Assembly (NCBI GenBank): GCA_051453625.1
Contig: JBOZIK010000001.1
Span: 96,141,813-96,205,812, forward strand
DNA length: 64,000 nucleotides
Source of the DNA: Welwitschia mirabilis
Taxonomy: Eukaryota; Gnetophyta; Gnetopsida; Welwitschiales
Reading direction: 5' to 3'
This document shows, one piece after another, positions 22,740 through 33,829 of the stretch (position 1 is the first letter of the stretch; each line of letters begins with the position of its first letter). The notes beneath the pieces are model-generated. The model saw only the letters and a program-made list of their open reading frames with translations, made no database searches and was not told where the DNA came from. The position numbers and the translations under genes are program-made.

Positions 22740-23968
22740 TCTCTCTAGCTTTTAGAGGGGGTTACTCCCCTATCAAGAATTTATTCATAGTGTTAATAGA
22801 TGGGCCCTACTCTTATCTAATTATAATTTTTGAAAATTTTCATAAAGGCTTTTGGAACCTAACTTATCTCAAAAGTTTAATTACTCCATATTACCTTATA
22901 GATTGTATTAGATTATCCCCTATAAATTACTAAGTTAAAGAAGAACTTAGAATGCTAATCTTCATCCTTTAGTCAATTCACATGAATTCTTTGTCTTTAG
23001 TAGATATCCTCTTATTTTCTAATTTTTTGAAGCTCCCAGAGTTTATCCTACTCATCCTCATGAAAATCTTAGCCTTGTTCCTATCTAAACTATATTTGTC
23101 TTAACTCTTCCTTTAAGATTTATTCTTCCTATACTTTTACCCCCTTTTTTCCTTGAATTTTTTGACAATGCTTTATTAGTTTTAGGTTTTCCTTCAGAAT
23201 ATTAATTGGATTGTTTAAGCTCTCCTTCTAATGGTTTTTAATATACAAATGTATTTGTTCTTCCTTAAGTCAAGCATTCTCAAAAACAAATATAAAGATT
23301 TTCCTTTAAGTCAGCCATGTGGTTAGAAAAATTGGTTAGTGGTTAGAGTATTAACGTCCTTTACCTTCCAAAAAATAATTTTTCTTCTTATCTAGAATAG
23401 AATACATAAGGACACAGTCAATTTTATGAGGATTCACTTATTCCCCTCTCTTTGGTTTAATCATATGAATTGAATCTTGTGAATAAGAATATCAACAAGG
23501 TTTAGCTTTATCATCGAATCCTTAATCTTGACAACACCATACTCTTTCCACCTCCTTATTTTTTCTTAGGGTTAATCATTTGATTAAACTCTCTAATTGG
23601 GATCTAATTTTTTCCTTATAGCTATTGAGAGTTATTTCCAAACTTTCATTTTCAGTGATTGGGTTTGTAACACATAAATATTTACTATGTACCAGTCTTA
23701 GATAGTGAATATTTAAAACTGTCTATTAGCCTTATTCTCATATACTTAATATCTTTTCTGAATAAGGTGATTAGACCATCTGCTTTTTCATAACTAGGAA
23801 TCCACTGTACTTAATAGTTCTTGTTAAGATTTATGATATGTTATGTCTTCTATAGTTTCATCTCTTGAAGGTAGACTATACCTACATTCTTATTGCTCAC
23901 TACTTTGAATTATTCTGGTTTTTTGAGGTATACTTCATACCTATAAAATTCCAACTTAGAATATTCAT
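22740..23968 (-). pseudogene. LINE-A endonuclease domain
   Basis: The start is taken at the minus-strand ATG at 23968-23966 because it opens MNILSWNFIGM, the standard start of plant LINE ORF2 (MKILSWNxRGL). The next conserved block (family DIxxLQETK) is seen as VYLQEMKL, keeping Gln-Glu. Later the IDRxLxS-type motif reads IDCVLMYSIL. The domain nicks target DNA. Multiple stops follow. Confidence 0.8.
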
Positions 23969-24099
23969 TTATTACTCTTCTTTTTATTCTATTTTTTTAT
24001 AAGCTCGTGAATGATTTTTTGGGAATTGTTTACTATATCCTTATTAGATTCCATTTTAGCCTTATCTATTTTTTATTTCTTATGTGTTGCTAATATAAG

Positions 24100-25230
24100 A
24101 TGAGTCTGATTCTAACTAAAGATCCAATTTAAAATCAGAATTTGAAGAATCACTACTTAAAGGAGTGATTTTGTTTAGCATGGAAGAGGAGGAAAAGGGG
24201 TTTTTCCTACTTACAACTTCTACCTTGTTTGCTTGAGCAGGTTTTGGGTAGGGGTAGGGGACTTCTCATTCTTTACCTTTGATCTTTGTAAAGTTTTCTT
24301 CCTTTGGTTTAGGCTTTGAATGGACTACTGTTTCTACTTTATCCTTCTTTTCACCAATTGAAAATCATCTTTATTTTTTCTGAACCAACACATCTATAAA
24401 TCATATTTAAACGTTTTACATGTTTAACATTATACTATTGCATAGGTTATGATTTCATGTCCCTTTCTCTCACATCTATTATAGGTAGTATCTTTTAGTT
24501 TTGAACAAAACCTGACTTAAGTATCTTATTGAGCCACACCGATTGCACAGGTTGGAGATGTTTTCATATTCTACATCATCTTGATTCACTCGAAGCTATG
24601 TAATAGTTTAAAAGTTTTTAGATTCCTAGCTAGTTCCAACTTTATTCAAGTTCGTAATTACAATAAAACCACTCTTGTTCCAATCAAATTTACTAAATCT
24701 ATCTTGATGATTTCTCTAAACTGATCTACCAAATCTCTGAAAAACTCTTGATTCTAGAGCACTAAGCTAATGCATCATAATTTTACCTAAATAAGAATCT
24801 TTTAAAAGATATAATTATTCTTCTCATCATGCCTTCACCTGGCTAAAGCTAGCCCCTTAACAACAAATAACTATGGGTCTATAATCATTACACTATTAAT
24901 ATCTTGTGCATATTCAAAGTTAAATAAAATCAACCTGTCTACTAGCACTATCACCTAAACTCTTCCTATTTCCATCCACTTGGTAGCTACCTATTTTCTA
25001 ATAGGTTCCAAGCTAGGATGATGCTTAGCTAAAAAAAAAAAAAAAACCTAACAAGCTAAACTTGAATTTTTCCTTAGTGAAAGCATAGTACTTTGGGGAA
25101 ACCTTCATCTTAAAAGTGTCATTTTCCTTAATAAATTTCATAGAGAAAAAATCTATCAGCTTACTTAGTAGAAATACTAGCTAGGGTTTAGAGCCTAAAC
25201 TAGACAAAGCTCCTTCCAGATATTGGGGAG
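24100..25230 (-). pseudogene. LINE-A ORF1, DUF4283-like with zinc knuckle
   Basis: The minus strand near 24900-24860 reads ILFNFEYAQDINSVMI with a following ALARW, fitting the DUF4283 pattern (LFxFxxxxDxxxVxxxxPW ... LxLxxW). Near 24560-24500 is YENISNLCNRCGSIRYLSQ (family YExLPxxCxxCGxIGHxxxxC); the Cys pair is kept and the His is lost. ORF1 is a nucleic-acid binding protein. A 16-A run at 25031-25046 lies inside this region and is an internal slippage tract, not a tail. Confidence 0.7.
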
Positions 25231-25250
25231 GGAGAAAAAAGAAAGAATTA

Positions 25251-27500
25251 TGCTATTTATTAAGCTATAGTGAATAAGTGAATATGAAATACCTCTTCAT
25301 TAAACATGCCTTTCACCTACCATTAGGATTCCAAGATGCTTTCCCCACTCCTTCTTCTTCCGCTCCCCTTTGATTAATAATTATTTAAGAATAATAATAG
25401 AACATAATTTTTTCTAAATCCTAAATGTAGGTTATTCCTTTCATTTAAAGAAACTTATGAATGAACTGAAAGACTAGCTCTAAGTAAAGTAACATATGTA
25501 AAAGGATTATATTATGAGATGCTAAAGTAGTGTGGATCTCTTATTTATGAAATAGTTTCTAAAAATGTCAATCATGTGTTAGTATTTGAATAAGATAAAA
25601 ATCACATATTAATAAGGTTAGTAATTTATTTAATAAGAAAAATAAATTAGATTTTAATAATTACAAATTAGATACCATTGGTAATCTTCTTAAAAAACCC
25701 CTAAGAACTATGAATAAAGTAAATATTCATAAAAGGATAAAAGAAGATAAATTATGAACAATTTCTTAAATAAGATTCTAGTATTATTATTGCAAATAAA
25801 TCACTTTATCATCTTGAAGAATATTATTAATCAATACAAATGTCAAAATAAAAAGACATTAATATATTTTATGGATTTATGTAAAGTGTATGATTAGTTA
25901 CTAAAAACGAAATTTGATAGAAATTATAAAATATGATAACTCTAATAGATTTCTTATCTATAATTTAAAAGTTACATAAAAAGCTATGTATCCATACCTA
26001 CAAATAATGTTTCATACTTTTATTAGTTTTAATCAAGATTATATTCTCTCTTTGTCTCTCATCCCTATAATCTTTGGAATTTCATTAATAAATTAAATAA
26101 ATAAAATCTTCTTCAATAATTTATATTAATAAGAAACCATCCTCTGAACCTCTTCTTCTTTATGAATGATGTTATGTTAATTCTAAAAACAAAGCAAGGC
26201 TTTCAACTTATGCTATATTGCTTTATAAATTTTATAGTTAATGTAAAATAAAGTTAATGTTAAAAAGCAAACGTTATTAATTGTAACATGTGTGATATTA
26301 ATTTCTCTTAGTTAAATAGGAAATGAATACTTTAATCTTATTATCTACTATCAACATTTAACATTGAAATGTCTTATGCCTTATATTTTATTGTAATTTA
26401 TAGTCTTTAAAGATTTGCCTTAATAGTCAAGGTATAGGTAGTAGTCAGATATTGATAAAACTAGGAAGTCTATTATAGTATAGTTAATCCCCATTGGTGT
26501 TTCCTCTTAAAGATTACAAATAAATTTAATATTTCATAGAGGTTTAGATTATGAAAAATAAGTTTTATTTGAGGTTTAAATATAAAACAATTGAAAAAGA
26601 AATTAAGAGAATTAATACTCAAAACAGATTCTCCTTCTAGGGACAATAAATTATTGTTTATAAGATAATATACCAAATAAGCCCAAGATAAAGCTGAAGA
26701 TATTATGTACGTACCAATAAATTTCATAGATAAGGAATAAATTATTCATTATAGATTTTGAACTTCATGAAAGTAATAAATTTAGAGATGCTATGTCTTA
26801 TAATTAAATGTAGAAAATGCTAGGATAGTAGGAAACATATTATGAACACTAACATATTAGTCATTTAAATCTTAATAATACATTAAATGAATAGATATAA
26901 ATGATAAACATGAAATATCATTCAAAATGTATTACTTCATAACTAGTAATCATAATTGTATTAATGACGAAAGAAACCATGAAGCTAATCATAGTTCAAA
27001 GCACATTAACTAATGATGTAAAAAATACCACAAATATTAGTTTAATACAAAAATAAGGACTAAAGCTTAGTTAGCCTCATGAATCAATAATTACCCTGCT
27101 CCTATGGATGGAAAAAATGAGGCTTAGAATCTCATAATGGAATACGTGCTTATCATAGCCATAAGAAATCTCAATTCAAAATGAAAAGGTTTAAATAAAA
27201 TATAAAATGATCAAATGATGATATAGCATAATGATGATTAATCCTTTAAGGTAACATTTCCTTTTATAACTTAAAGTAGGTGATGAAACTATTTTAAAAG
27301 GTAATTATTTCAAAATGTTACTTAAACTCTTTGGAGAAACCTCCTAATGATAAAATAGTGCTCTTTTATCTTTGTGGTTATAAGTTTGATTCTCAAAATA
27401 GTATGTTAAAAATTTTATTTAGATTAGTCACTTTTAATTTTATTTACTTTCTCATATGCCACTATGTATTTTTTTTCTTATCTAGTGACAGATTTTAATG
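25251..27500. other. AT-rich stretch, nothing recognised
   Basis: Very AT-rich sequence with short open frames only. The longest (26473-26727, -) has no recognisable motif and a composition expected by chance. It may be decayed transposon or intergenic filler. Confidence 0.5.
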
Positions 27501-27504
27501 TAAT

Positions 27505-27882
27505 CTCTAACTACATTGAGAATAATTCTATCATTAATTTTTTAAATAGGTTCCACTATAATTAGAGTTAACTATCAAATAATAAATATTTATGATTTTT
27601 AATGTTTATAATAATGAAAAAAATAAATAAAAAATTTTTCCACACTAAAAGTTATTTTCAATGTAAATGCAATAATAAGAGAAGATTAGAATGTATTCAA
27701 TCACTTTATTGAGAATAATTCTATCATTAAATTTGTGAATAGATTCCACTATAATCAAACTTAAATACAAAGTAATAAATATTTATGAGGTTTTATGTTT
27801 ATAACAGTTGAAAAATAAATGATAATTTTTTCTAAAGTAAAAGTTATTTTCAAAATAAATGCAATAATAAAAGCAGTTAAAG
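27505..27882 (+). repeat. 193-bp tandem duplication
   Basis: Two adjacent units, about 27505-27690 and 27698-27882, share TTGAGAATAATTCTATCATTA at 27516 and 27709 (period 193), then ATAAATATTTATGA, then AAAGTTATTTTCAA and TGCAATAATAA. They have diverged clearly, so the duplication is old. No coding. Confidence 0.8.
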
Positions 27883-30178
27883 ATAAATTTTAATCTTGAA
27901 AAGTTTAACCAATCAAGATCTAATCTTATAAATAATTTTTTTAAAATAATTCATTTCTAAACTTTCATGAACTTATTTTTGAATCTAAAATAAATCAATA
28001 TTCTTAGATAATGTTAATTAAAAAATATCCAAGAAAATTTATTTCTAAATTATAATAAAATATTTAGTAACTTAGATAAGGTTAACTATGTGAAATGAAA
28101 AGATATAGTAGATTTTATTTGTAAAATAAAAAAAATAGAAGAAAATAATATTTTTTAGGATAAAAGGTTGTAGTATTTATAAATCATTAGGTAAATCAAA
28201 GAACTATGTACAAGAAAATAATAAAAAACTAGTGGTGGTAGGATCCCTCACTTGAAAAAGAGTTCACAAGCCTTGAAATAAAAATAGTAACTTAAAAGCA
28301 TAAGAAATGAGAAAGTAAGGGGTAACTTCACAGACAAAAAGGAATCAACCCTATTGTAATCATGCACTAGCAATGGAAATCAAACAAAAACCCAAATAGA
28401 AGTAAAAGAGAAGAGCTAAATCTAGCTCCCATATTTTGTCATAATAATTTTTTTGTGAATGAAGTGATAAATAGCTCTAGTCTTCTTATTGCCAATGACA
28501 TCCTTAGGATTGTCAATGCAATTAATTTTTTCTAAGAATTTTTACAACTAGTTCTGATTCTTGTTGTGATGCCATAACAAACTAGCTTCCTATGAGCTCT
28601 ACCAATTTGATCATGGATATACTTGGCTATAAACATAAGTAACTATAATAATCCTTTCATTTTTTAATGGATTATATCTCATCAACTAACTTCTACATTG
28701 ATATCCTTTTCTCCTTCACTATTACTAGAGTTAGATTCTGGCCATTGTGAGGGTGCTTCTTTAGGTAATGAAAAATTCCTTTGTTAGTTAAACTTCTCAA
28801 GTGAAATTTATGTTTTGTTCTTTTTCTTCTATGAACTTTTCATCCTTCATTTTCTTGATTATTTTATAGATTTTTGGTTTAGTAGAATTCTAATATTTTT
28901 GATATAGTAAATTGCTCAATAAGAAATTATGTTAAAACTAATTCCTAAATTCTATGTCTTTGTCTTTATCATTATTAATAATAATTAATTAAGGATTTAA
29001 CTATTTAACTTGCATATGATTCTTTGACTATTTTGGCTATTCTAAATTTAAATTTGGACTTTTTACCTTCTCCTCTTCTTTTCCTACTTTAACATATTGG
29101 TCTAGATGGGAAGCTCCCTTTTCTAACTGATGATCCATTGTCTTCTTGTTTTTGTAACCCTTTTTATTAGTTTGTTCCTTGGTTTTATTGCAGCATTACC
29201 TACTCTCTTTCATATCTAAAAAAATATTAGAGGGTCCTTCCAATTCTACTAGGTTGCATGATTCCCCTCTTGTTGTCTATCCTCCACTTTAGGTTGCCTT
29301 CTATTCACCCTTTATCTAGCCTATTTTCCTCATCGGAAATCTAGCAATTTCTTGATAGACATAAAGTGCTTTTATTAAATTTTTCTTTAAAGATTTTTTT
29401 TTCAAATAAATAGGATAAATTGATTCTTCATCCTTTATTTAGAAATAGGAAAAAATTAAAATTCAAACCACATAATTTTAAATGATTTCCTTCCTGAATC
29501 ATGTAATAATTAATGAACTCTTACATAGTATATCATGTGGGTTCAAGGTCTACTTTCCTGATATAACCCTTTCCCATGTGAGACACCTTCCACTTGAAAA
29601 ATCTATCTAAAACATTATAGCTAGTAAAAGTTAAAAGGATGAATTCTTATTTGTCTCTAAGTTCTATATTTGAAGAAATAAGTTGAATAGAGACTTCGTG
29701 CCTTTTTCTGCTAAACATGATTTTTCCATTTTCAATAAACCTACTGTTGTTTAAATTTTAACTCTCCTTTAAGTTCTAGTAGTAATTCCTAGCCAATGGT
29801 GATAATGCATTTTCATAATTATTTACTATTGTGGAACTTCCCATTGTTTATTGGATTGAACTGAGGCACTTCCCATTATTTATTGGGTCGAACTGAGGCT
29901 ACTTTCCAATTTTCCTTAATACTGTTATTTTATTAATATTTCTTCAAATGCTGAAAAGGATTTTTATTTGTCTCTGTTGAATACCTACAAAGACCACTAG
30001 ATTACAATCTAGCCATAAGAACTAAAGAACCATCTTATAGAATTTTCCTATAGTATTTAAAACCGCATTTTAGGTTGCCACTGTGTAAAGTTCTATGAGA
30101 CCAATAACCAGGGTTAGGTACTTCTAAAAAATATGTCTAAATAATTTAAGCTATCCATGGGTTTCACATCCTCTAGCA
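27883..30178. other. Unresolved AT-rich region, possibly LINE ORF1-like on the minus strand
   Basis: 27883-28200 is featureless AT-rich DNA. In 28600-29750 the minus strand gives longish, charged, low-complexity translations (Lys/Glu-rich, around 29230-28980). These resemble the linker between the zinc knuckle and endonuclease in plant LINEs, but no diagnostic motif is present. A 32-bp duplication sits at 29836-29899. The stretch 29900-30178 may be the 3' UTR of LINE-B. Confidence 0.3.
29836..29899. repeat. 32-bp tandem duplication
   Basis: Two adjacent copies, 29836-29867 and 29868-29899, each ACTTCCCATT(g/a)TTTATTGG followed by TCGAACTGAGGC or a one-base variant. Confidence 0.8.
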
Positions 30179-30207
30179 NNNNNNNNNNNNNNNNNNNNNN
30201 NNNNNNN

Positions 30208-31600
30208 TCCAATTAAAACTTTTTTGAAAATTTTCATCCATTTTAAAATCCCATACTTACCCATTGTGCATAACTTTCACATGTTATTTTATAGGATATT
30301 AATATTATATAGTTTAATTTTCAAAAGGTTATGTTGATTTTCTTTTCTTCAAAATCCTTCTATCCTCCCTACTCTTAAGCTAACTTCTTTCTTCTTCATT
30401 ACTCTTCTAACTTTTCTTTAGCTTAGTCTACTAGGATTCATCTACATTAAGAAAGATCCTTGTACTCTAAGAATTTTTTACTTTAAACTCAACTTTTTCT
30501 TAAATCCAGTTCTTTATTAGCTTTAGCTTATTAATATCATTTGGAAATTGATCTCTTAAAATCTATCTTATCCTAGCTTTCTAGCCTTGTATTTTTTCCT
30601 TTAATATTTTCTTTTAAAGGGGGATTCCATTGCCTCTATTTTCTATTTAATGATCACTTTTACAAGGAAAACACTATATATTATGACTTATATACCCTAT
30701 TCTTCTAATTTCATAGGCTTGGTAATCTTTTCCCAAGCCATTGCATAGACTCTTGGTTCTCTTTTTCTACCTTTCCAAATGAAATATATGATTATTTTAT
30801 TTATGTTATAATTTATCTTATTAGAAAGAACCCCTCTTGTTGTGCTATATTTCATTATTATTGAGATTATGGTATTAACAAAAATACTCTTAGCTTTGTT
30901 AAATAGGAAAATAGCATCCTAGTAATTATATTTCTTCTTTAGTTTTTGAATTATATCTGGTTATAAATCAAACTATTTCATTTAAACATAAGTAGCCTCA
31001 AGTAGGAGTCTTTATCATTTCCTATCATTATTGTTAAGGCTCTTTCAATTACTCACTAGACATACTTACTTAAGCATTAATAAAGTATACTCTACTTATC
31101 TCTTAGTTAATACTTAAGCTTGATTTGTTGATAAAAGTTTTTAGATCCTTATTAATAATCATGATTTACTACCTATTAGATTCATAGTAAATTACTGAAT
31201 CATCTACAAAATAATTGCACAGAATTTGCATGTTGTACAAGTACAAGCCTTAAATTCCTCTCTTCACTTTTTAGTTCCCACAAAACATCTAAAATTATAA
31301 TAAAAGAATATGGTAAGAGGGATTTCCTACTAGAGACTCCTACTTATGTTAAAAAAGCCATGGACTTCATAGTTGATCTTTAAAATATATCTTGCAAATT
31401 CTTGTATTTGAATTATCATATTTATAAACTTCATTAACTTCAAGAGATACTATCACATGTCTTTTTATTATTTAAGGCATAAGCCCTTGCATTCTTTTTA
31501 TAAATCATGTGTGGTTCTATTTGTAGGGTTTGGGCTGTCATGATTTTTATATAACTGGATTTGATCTAATTCTTTAATCTGTTTGATAATTTTGAATTTC
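30208..31600 (-). pseudogene. LINE-B reverse transcriptase fragment, 5'-truncated
   Basis: The minus strand shows NARAYALNNKKTCDSIS (family AxALKLDMxKAYDRV, near 31500). INYEVHGFF, then a decayed RGLRQGDPLSPYLF segment (ISRSLVGNPSYHILL), lie near 31350-31290. The catalytic FVDD box at 31199-31210 is intact, followed by an SGLxIN-like segment (NKSSLSINREI). The C-terminal FIWKGRKRE plus WEKITKPMK near 30770-30720 matches FIWGxxxxxxK ... WxxixxPK. No endonuclease is attached, because LINE-C begins directly upstream at 31640. Truncation at the 5' end is normal for LINEs; alternatively LINE-C inserted into it. Confidence 0.8.
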
Positions 31601-31769
31601 AAATTTGGAATGAATAATTTTTCTTGCTGAAAATAATGTTACATCTATGCTTTTATAAGAGCCAAGAACCAACAATAATGAATTAATATTTTCTAAAATA
31701 AGTAAAGGTATTCAAGATAATATGAAAAGGAGGAGAGATATTTAGCCCCTTATAGAGATATTTGCAATA

Positions 31770-33560
31770 AATTATTAAAGGAAAAGATGATTTTAAGACC
31801 CATTCTCTTCATGGCACATTGGACAATCTTGATCAACTCTTAAATTTCTTTGAATAAGCTTATCTGTTATGGAAATACATCCTTTTAACATATACCATCA
31901 AAATATTTTAATTTTATTTAGGATATTTAGTTTTCATAATTTCTTCCATCTATGAAAATACTCAAATAAATTATGGTAAATAACTGATATGCTAATTTTG
32001 CCATAGTGGATAGGAAAAGTTTGATTTTCATAAACTTAAGGCTAAAGCTTTCTGGTAGAAAGGATCACATGCTTTCAAAAAGTAGAATGCCTTACTTTAT
32101 CATCATAATATTCTTTAAAGAATTTAACCCAAAGAATGTTGTTATTAGTTATAAATCTATAGTAGTGCTTAGTAAGAATACATTTACTACTATTCATAGT
32201 TTTTCTAATGCCTAGACCTCTTGCTTTCATTGGCATGGGGATCTGATCAAAGTTTATAAGGTGAAGCCTCTTGTTGGACTTGCTACTCGACCAAATGAAA
32301 TCTTGAATAATATTATCTATCATGCTTACATACTTATTAGTTATGGAAAAGCAACTACCAGGATAAATAGTCATGCTTACTAAGTAAGATTTAGCAAGGA
32401 GAACATTTCCTACAATTGATAAGAATTTGTTTTTCCATCTAACTAATTAAGATAAAGAAGGACAAATATTATTAGCAATATGATTTGAGTCAAAAGGAAT
32501 AACAAGATAGGAATACAGAAACATGGCTTGAAAGCATTAAAAAATTGAGAGATAGCTATGTTTCTTGCTTGAGGCGTGTTGATGAGAAAGATATTTGATT
32601 TATGCCAATTTATTATAAGACCTAAGAAATCATGAAACTTATTTAATAAATTTTGAGTATGCCTTACCACAGAGAGGCTAGAGTTCAGACAAAGAAGAGT
32701 ATTATCTGTGAAGTGAAGGATGGGATATGAAGGGGCTAGCTCAATGGCAAAAATATACTTCTAATTTTAAATGAAAAGATGTGCTAAAGAGTTTNNNNNN
32801 NNNNNNNNNNNNNNNNNNNNNNNNNNNNNNNNNNNNNNNNNNNNNNNNNNNNNNNNNNNNNNNNNNNNNNNNNNNNNNNNNNNNNNNNNNNNNNTACTTC
32901 TAATTTTAAATGAAAAGATGTGCTAAAGAGTTTATTAAAAGAATAAAAAGATAAGGAGAAAGGAGGTCTTATTGATGTAGGCTAATGTTACCTTGAAAGT
33001 AGCCATATTTCTCTTCCTTTACCATAATAGAGAAGGTTGGCATTGAGATACAAAAGTGAATGAGGCATTTGAGGAATGCTAGTACACCACGCTTATGTAA
33101 CACATAGTCTACTATTTCTTAGTAGACTGTATCAAATGATTTAGCTGTATTAAGCTTAAGAAACATTGCAGATTTCTATTTTCTATGATGCAGATGAAGG
33201 ATTTCATTAGTAGGGATTATGTTATCATGAATAACTCTTTCTAGAATAAAACCAGATTGGAAGGGGAGGACCATATCTGGAAGAAGTATTTTAAACCTGT
33301 CAGTAATAATCTTAGTGTAAATATTGTAAAAAACATTGCAAATACTAATTAATTTGTATTGGTGGGGAATTTATACATCTTTAATTTTAGAAATAATATG
33401 AGAAGAGTGTCATTAAAAGATATTTAGAAAGAAGCTTTCTAGAAAGTTCTCTAAATTGCACCACAAACATTAACTTTAATAATATTCTAAAATGTATAAC
33501 AGAACTCTATAGTGAAGCAATCAGAACTAAATGGAATACTATTAAGAAGCACTAGTTTTT
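31770..33560 (-). pseudogene. LINE-C reverse transcriptase and zf-RVT tail
   Basis: RT blocks on the minus strand are LLPDMVLPFQSGFILERVIHDNI (family LLPxxIxPxQSGFxxGRxIxDNI, about 33300-33230), MFLKLNTAKSFDTVY (family ALKLDMxKAYDRVxW, about 33155) and LLSPYLFIL (about 32970). The FADDTLLF box is degraded to FTDNTLL near 32710. NWHKSNIF follows at about 32590. The open frame 32075-32374 holds YPGSCFSI, IIQDFIWSSSKSNKRLHLINFDQI and ARGLGIRK. The tail near 31900-31810 shows RNLRVDQDCPMCHEENGS, matching zf-RVT (RxixxdxxCpxCxxxxEtxxH). The catalytic Asp pair is damaged, so it is inactive. Confidence 0.9.
32756..32933. repeat. N gap with duplicated flanks (39 bp)
   Basis: 32756-32794 and 32895-32933 are identical across 100 N, inside LINE-C RT. 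Confidence 0.85.
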
Positions 33561-33829
33561 TTATAAATAAATTCTAAAAGTATTGAATAAAGGAATTAGC
33601 AATTTAGGCATTAGACTTATAACACCTTATGAACTTGCTCCACTAAATACTGTTTTTTGGCCTATGGCTGTTCATTATCTGGAAGAAGAATTTTGTATTA
33701 AGATCTCCTTCTTTAAGCCATTGGATTTTAGATTGTTGTTTCTAGTAAGTTTATTCCTTAGAAGAAATATCATGAATATGGAATATTCTTTTCATAACTT
33801 GTATCAGAATTGATGGTTTCATTTTGCTT

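Larger units (their letters stand above)
21283..25250 (-). mobile_element. LINE-A (L1-type), main body
   Basis: On the minus strand it shows ORF1 with a DUF4283-like part and zinc knuckle, then ORF2 with an apurinic endonuclease and reverse transcriptase. Its ORF2 tail is interrupted at 21283 by the outer Athila element and resumes at 4490. No poly(A) tail can be located. All reading frames are broken. Confidence 0.88.

Noticed and set aside
22703-22933. 76-codon + strand open frame
   Set aside because: It is antisense to the LINE-A RT/endonuclease junction, which has clear family motifs on the minus strand.
25031-25046. 16-A run as a LINE poly(A) tail
   Set aside because: It lies inside LINE-A ORF1 and would mark a tail only for a + strand LINE, while every LINE here is on the minus strand.
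26473-26727. 84-codon minus-strand open frame as a gene
   Set aside because: No family resemblance, no promoter or neighbours that support it; composition follows the AT bias.
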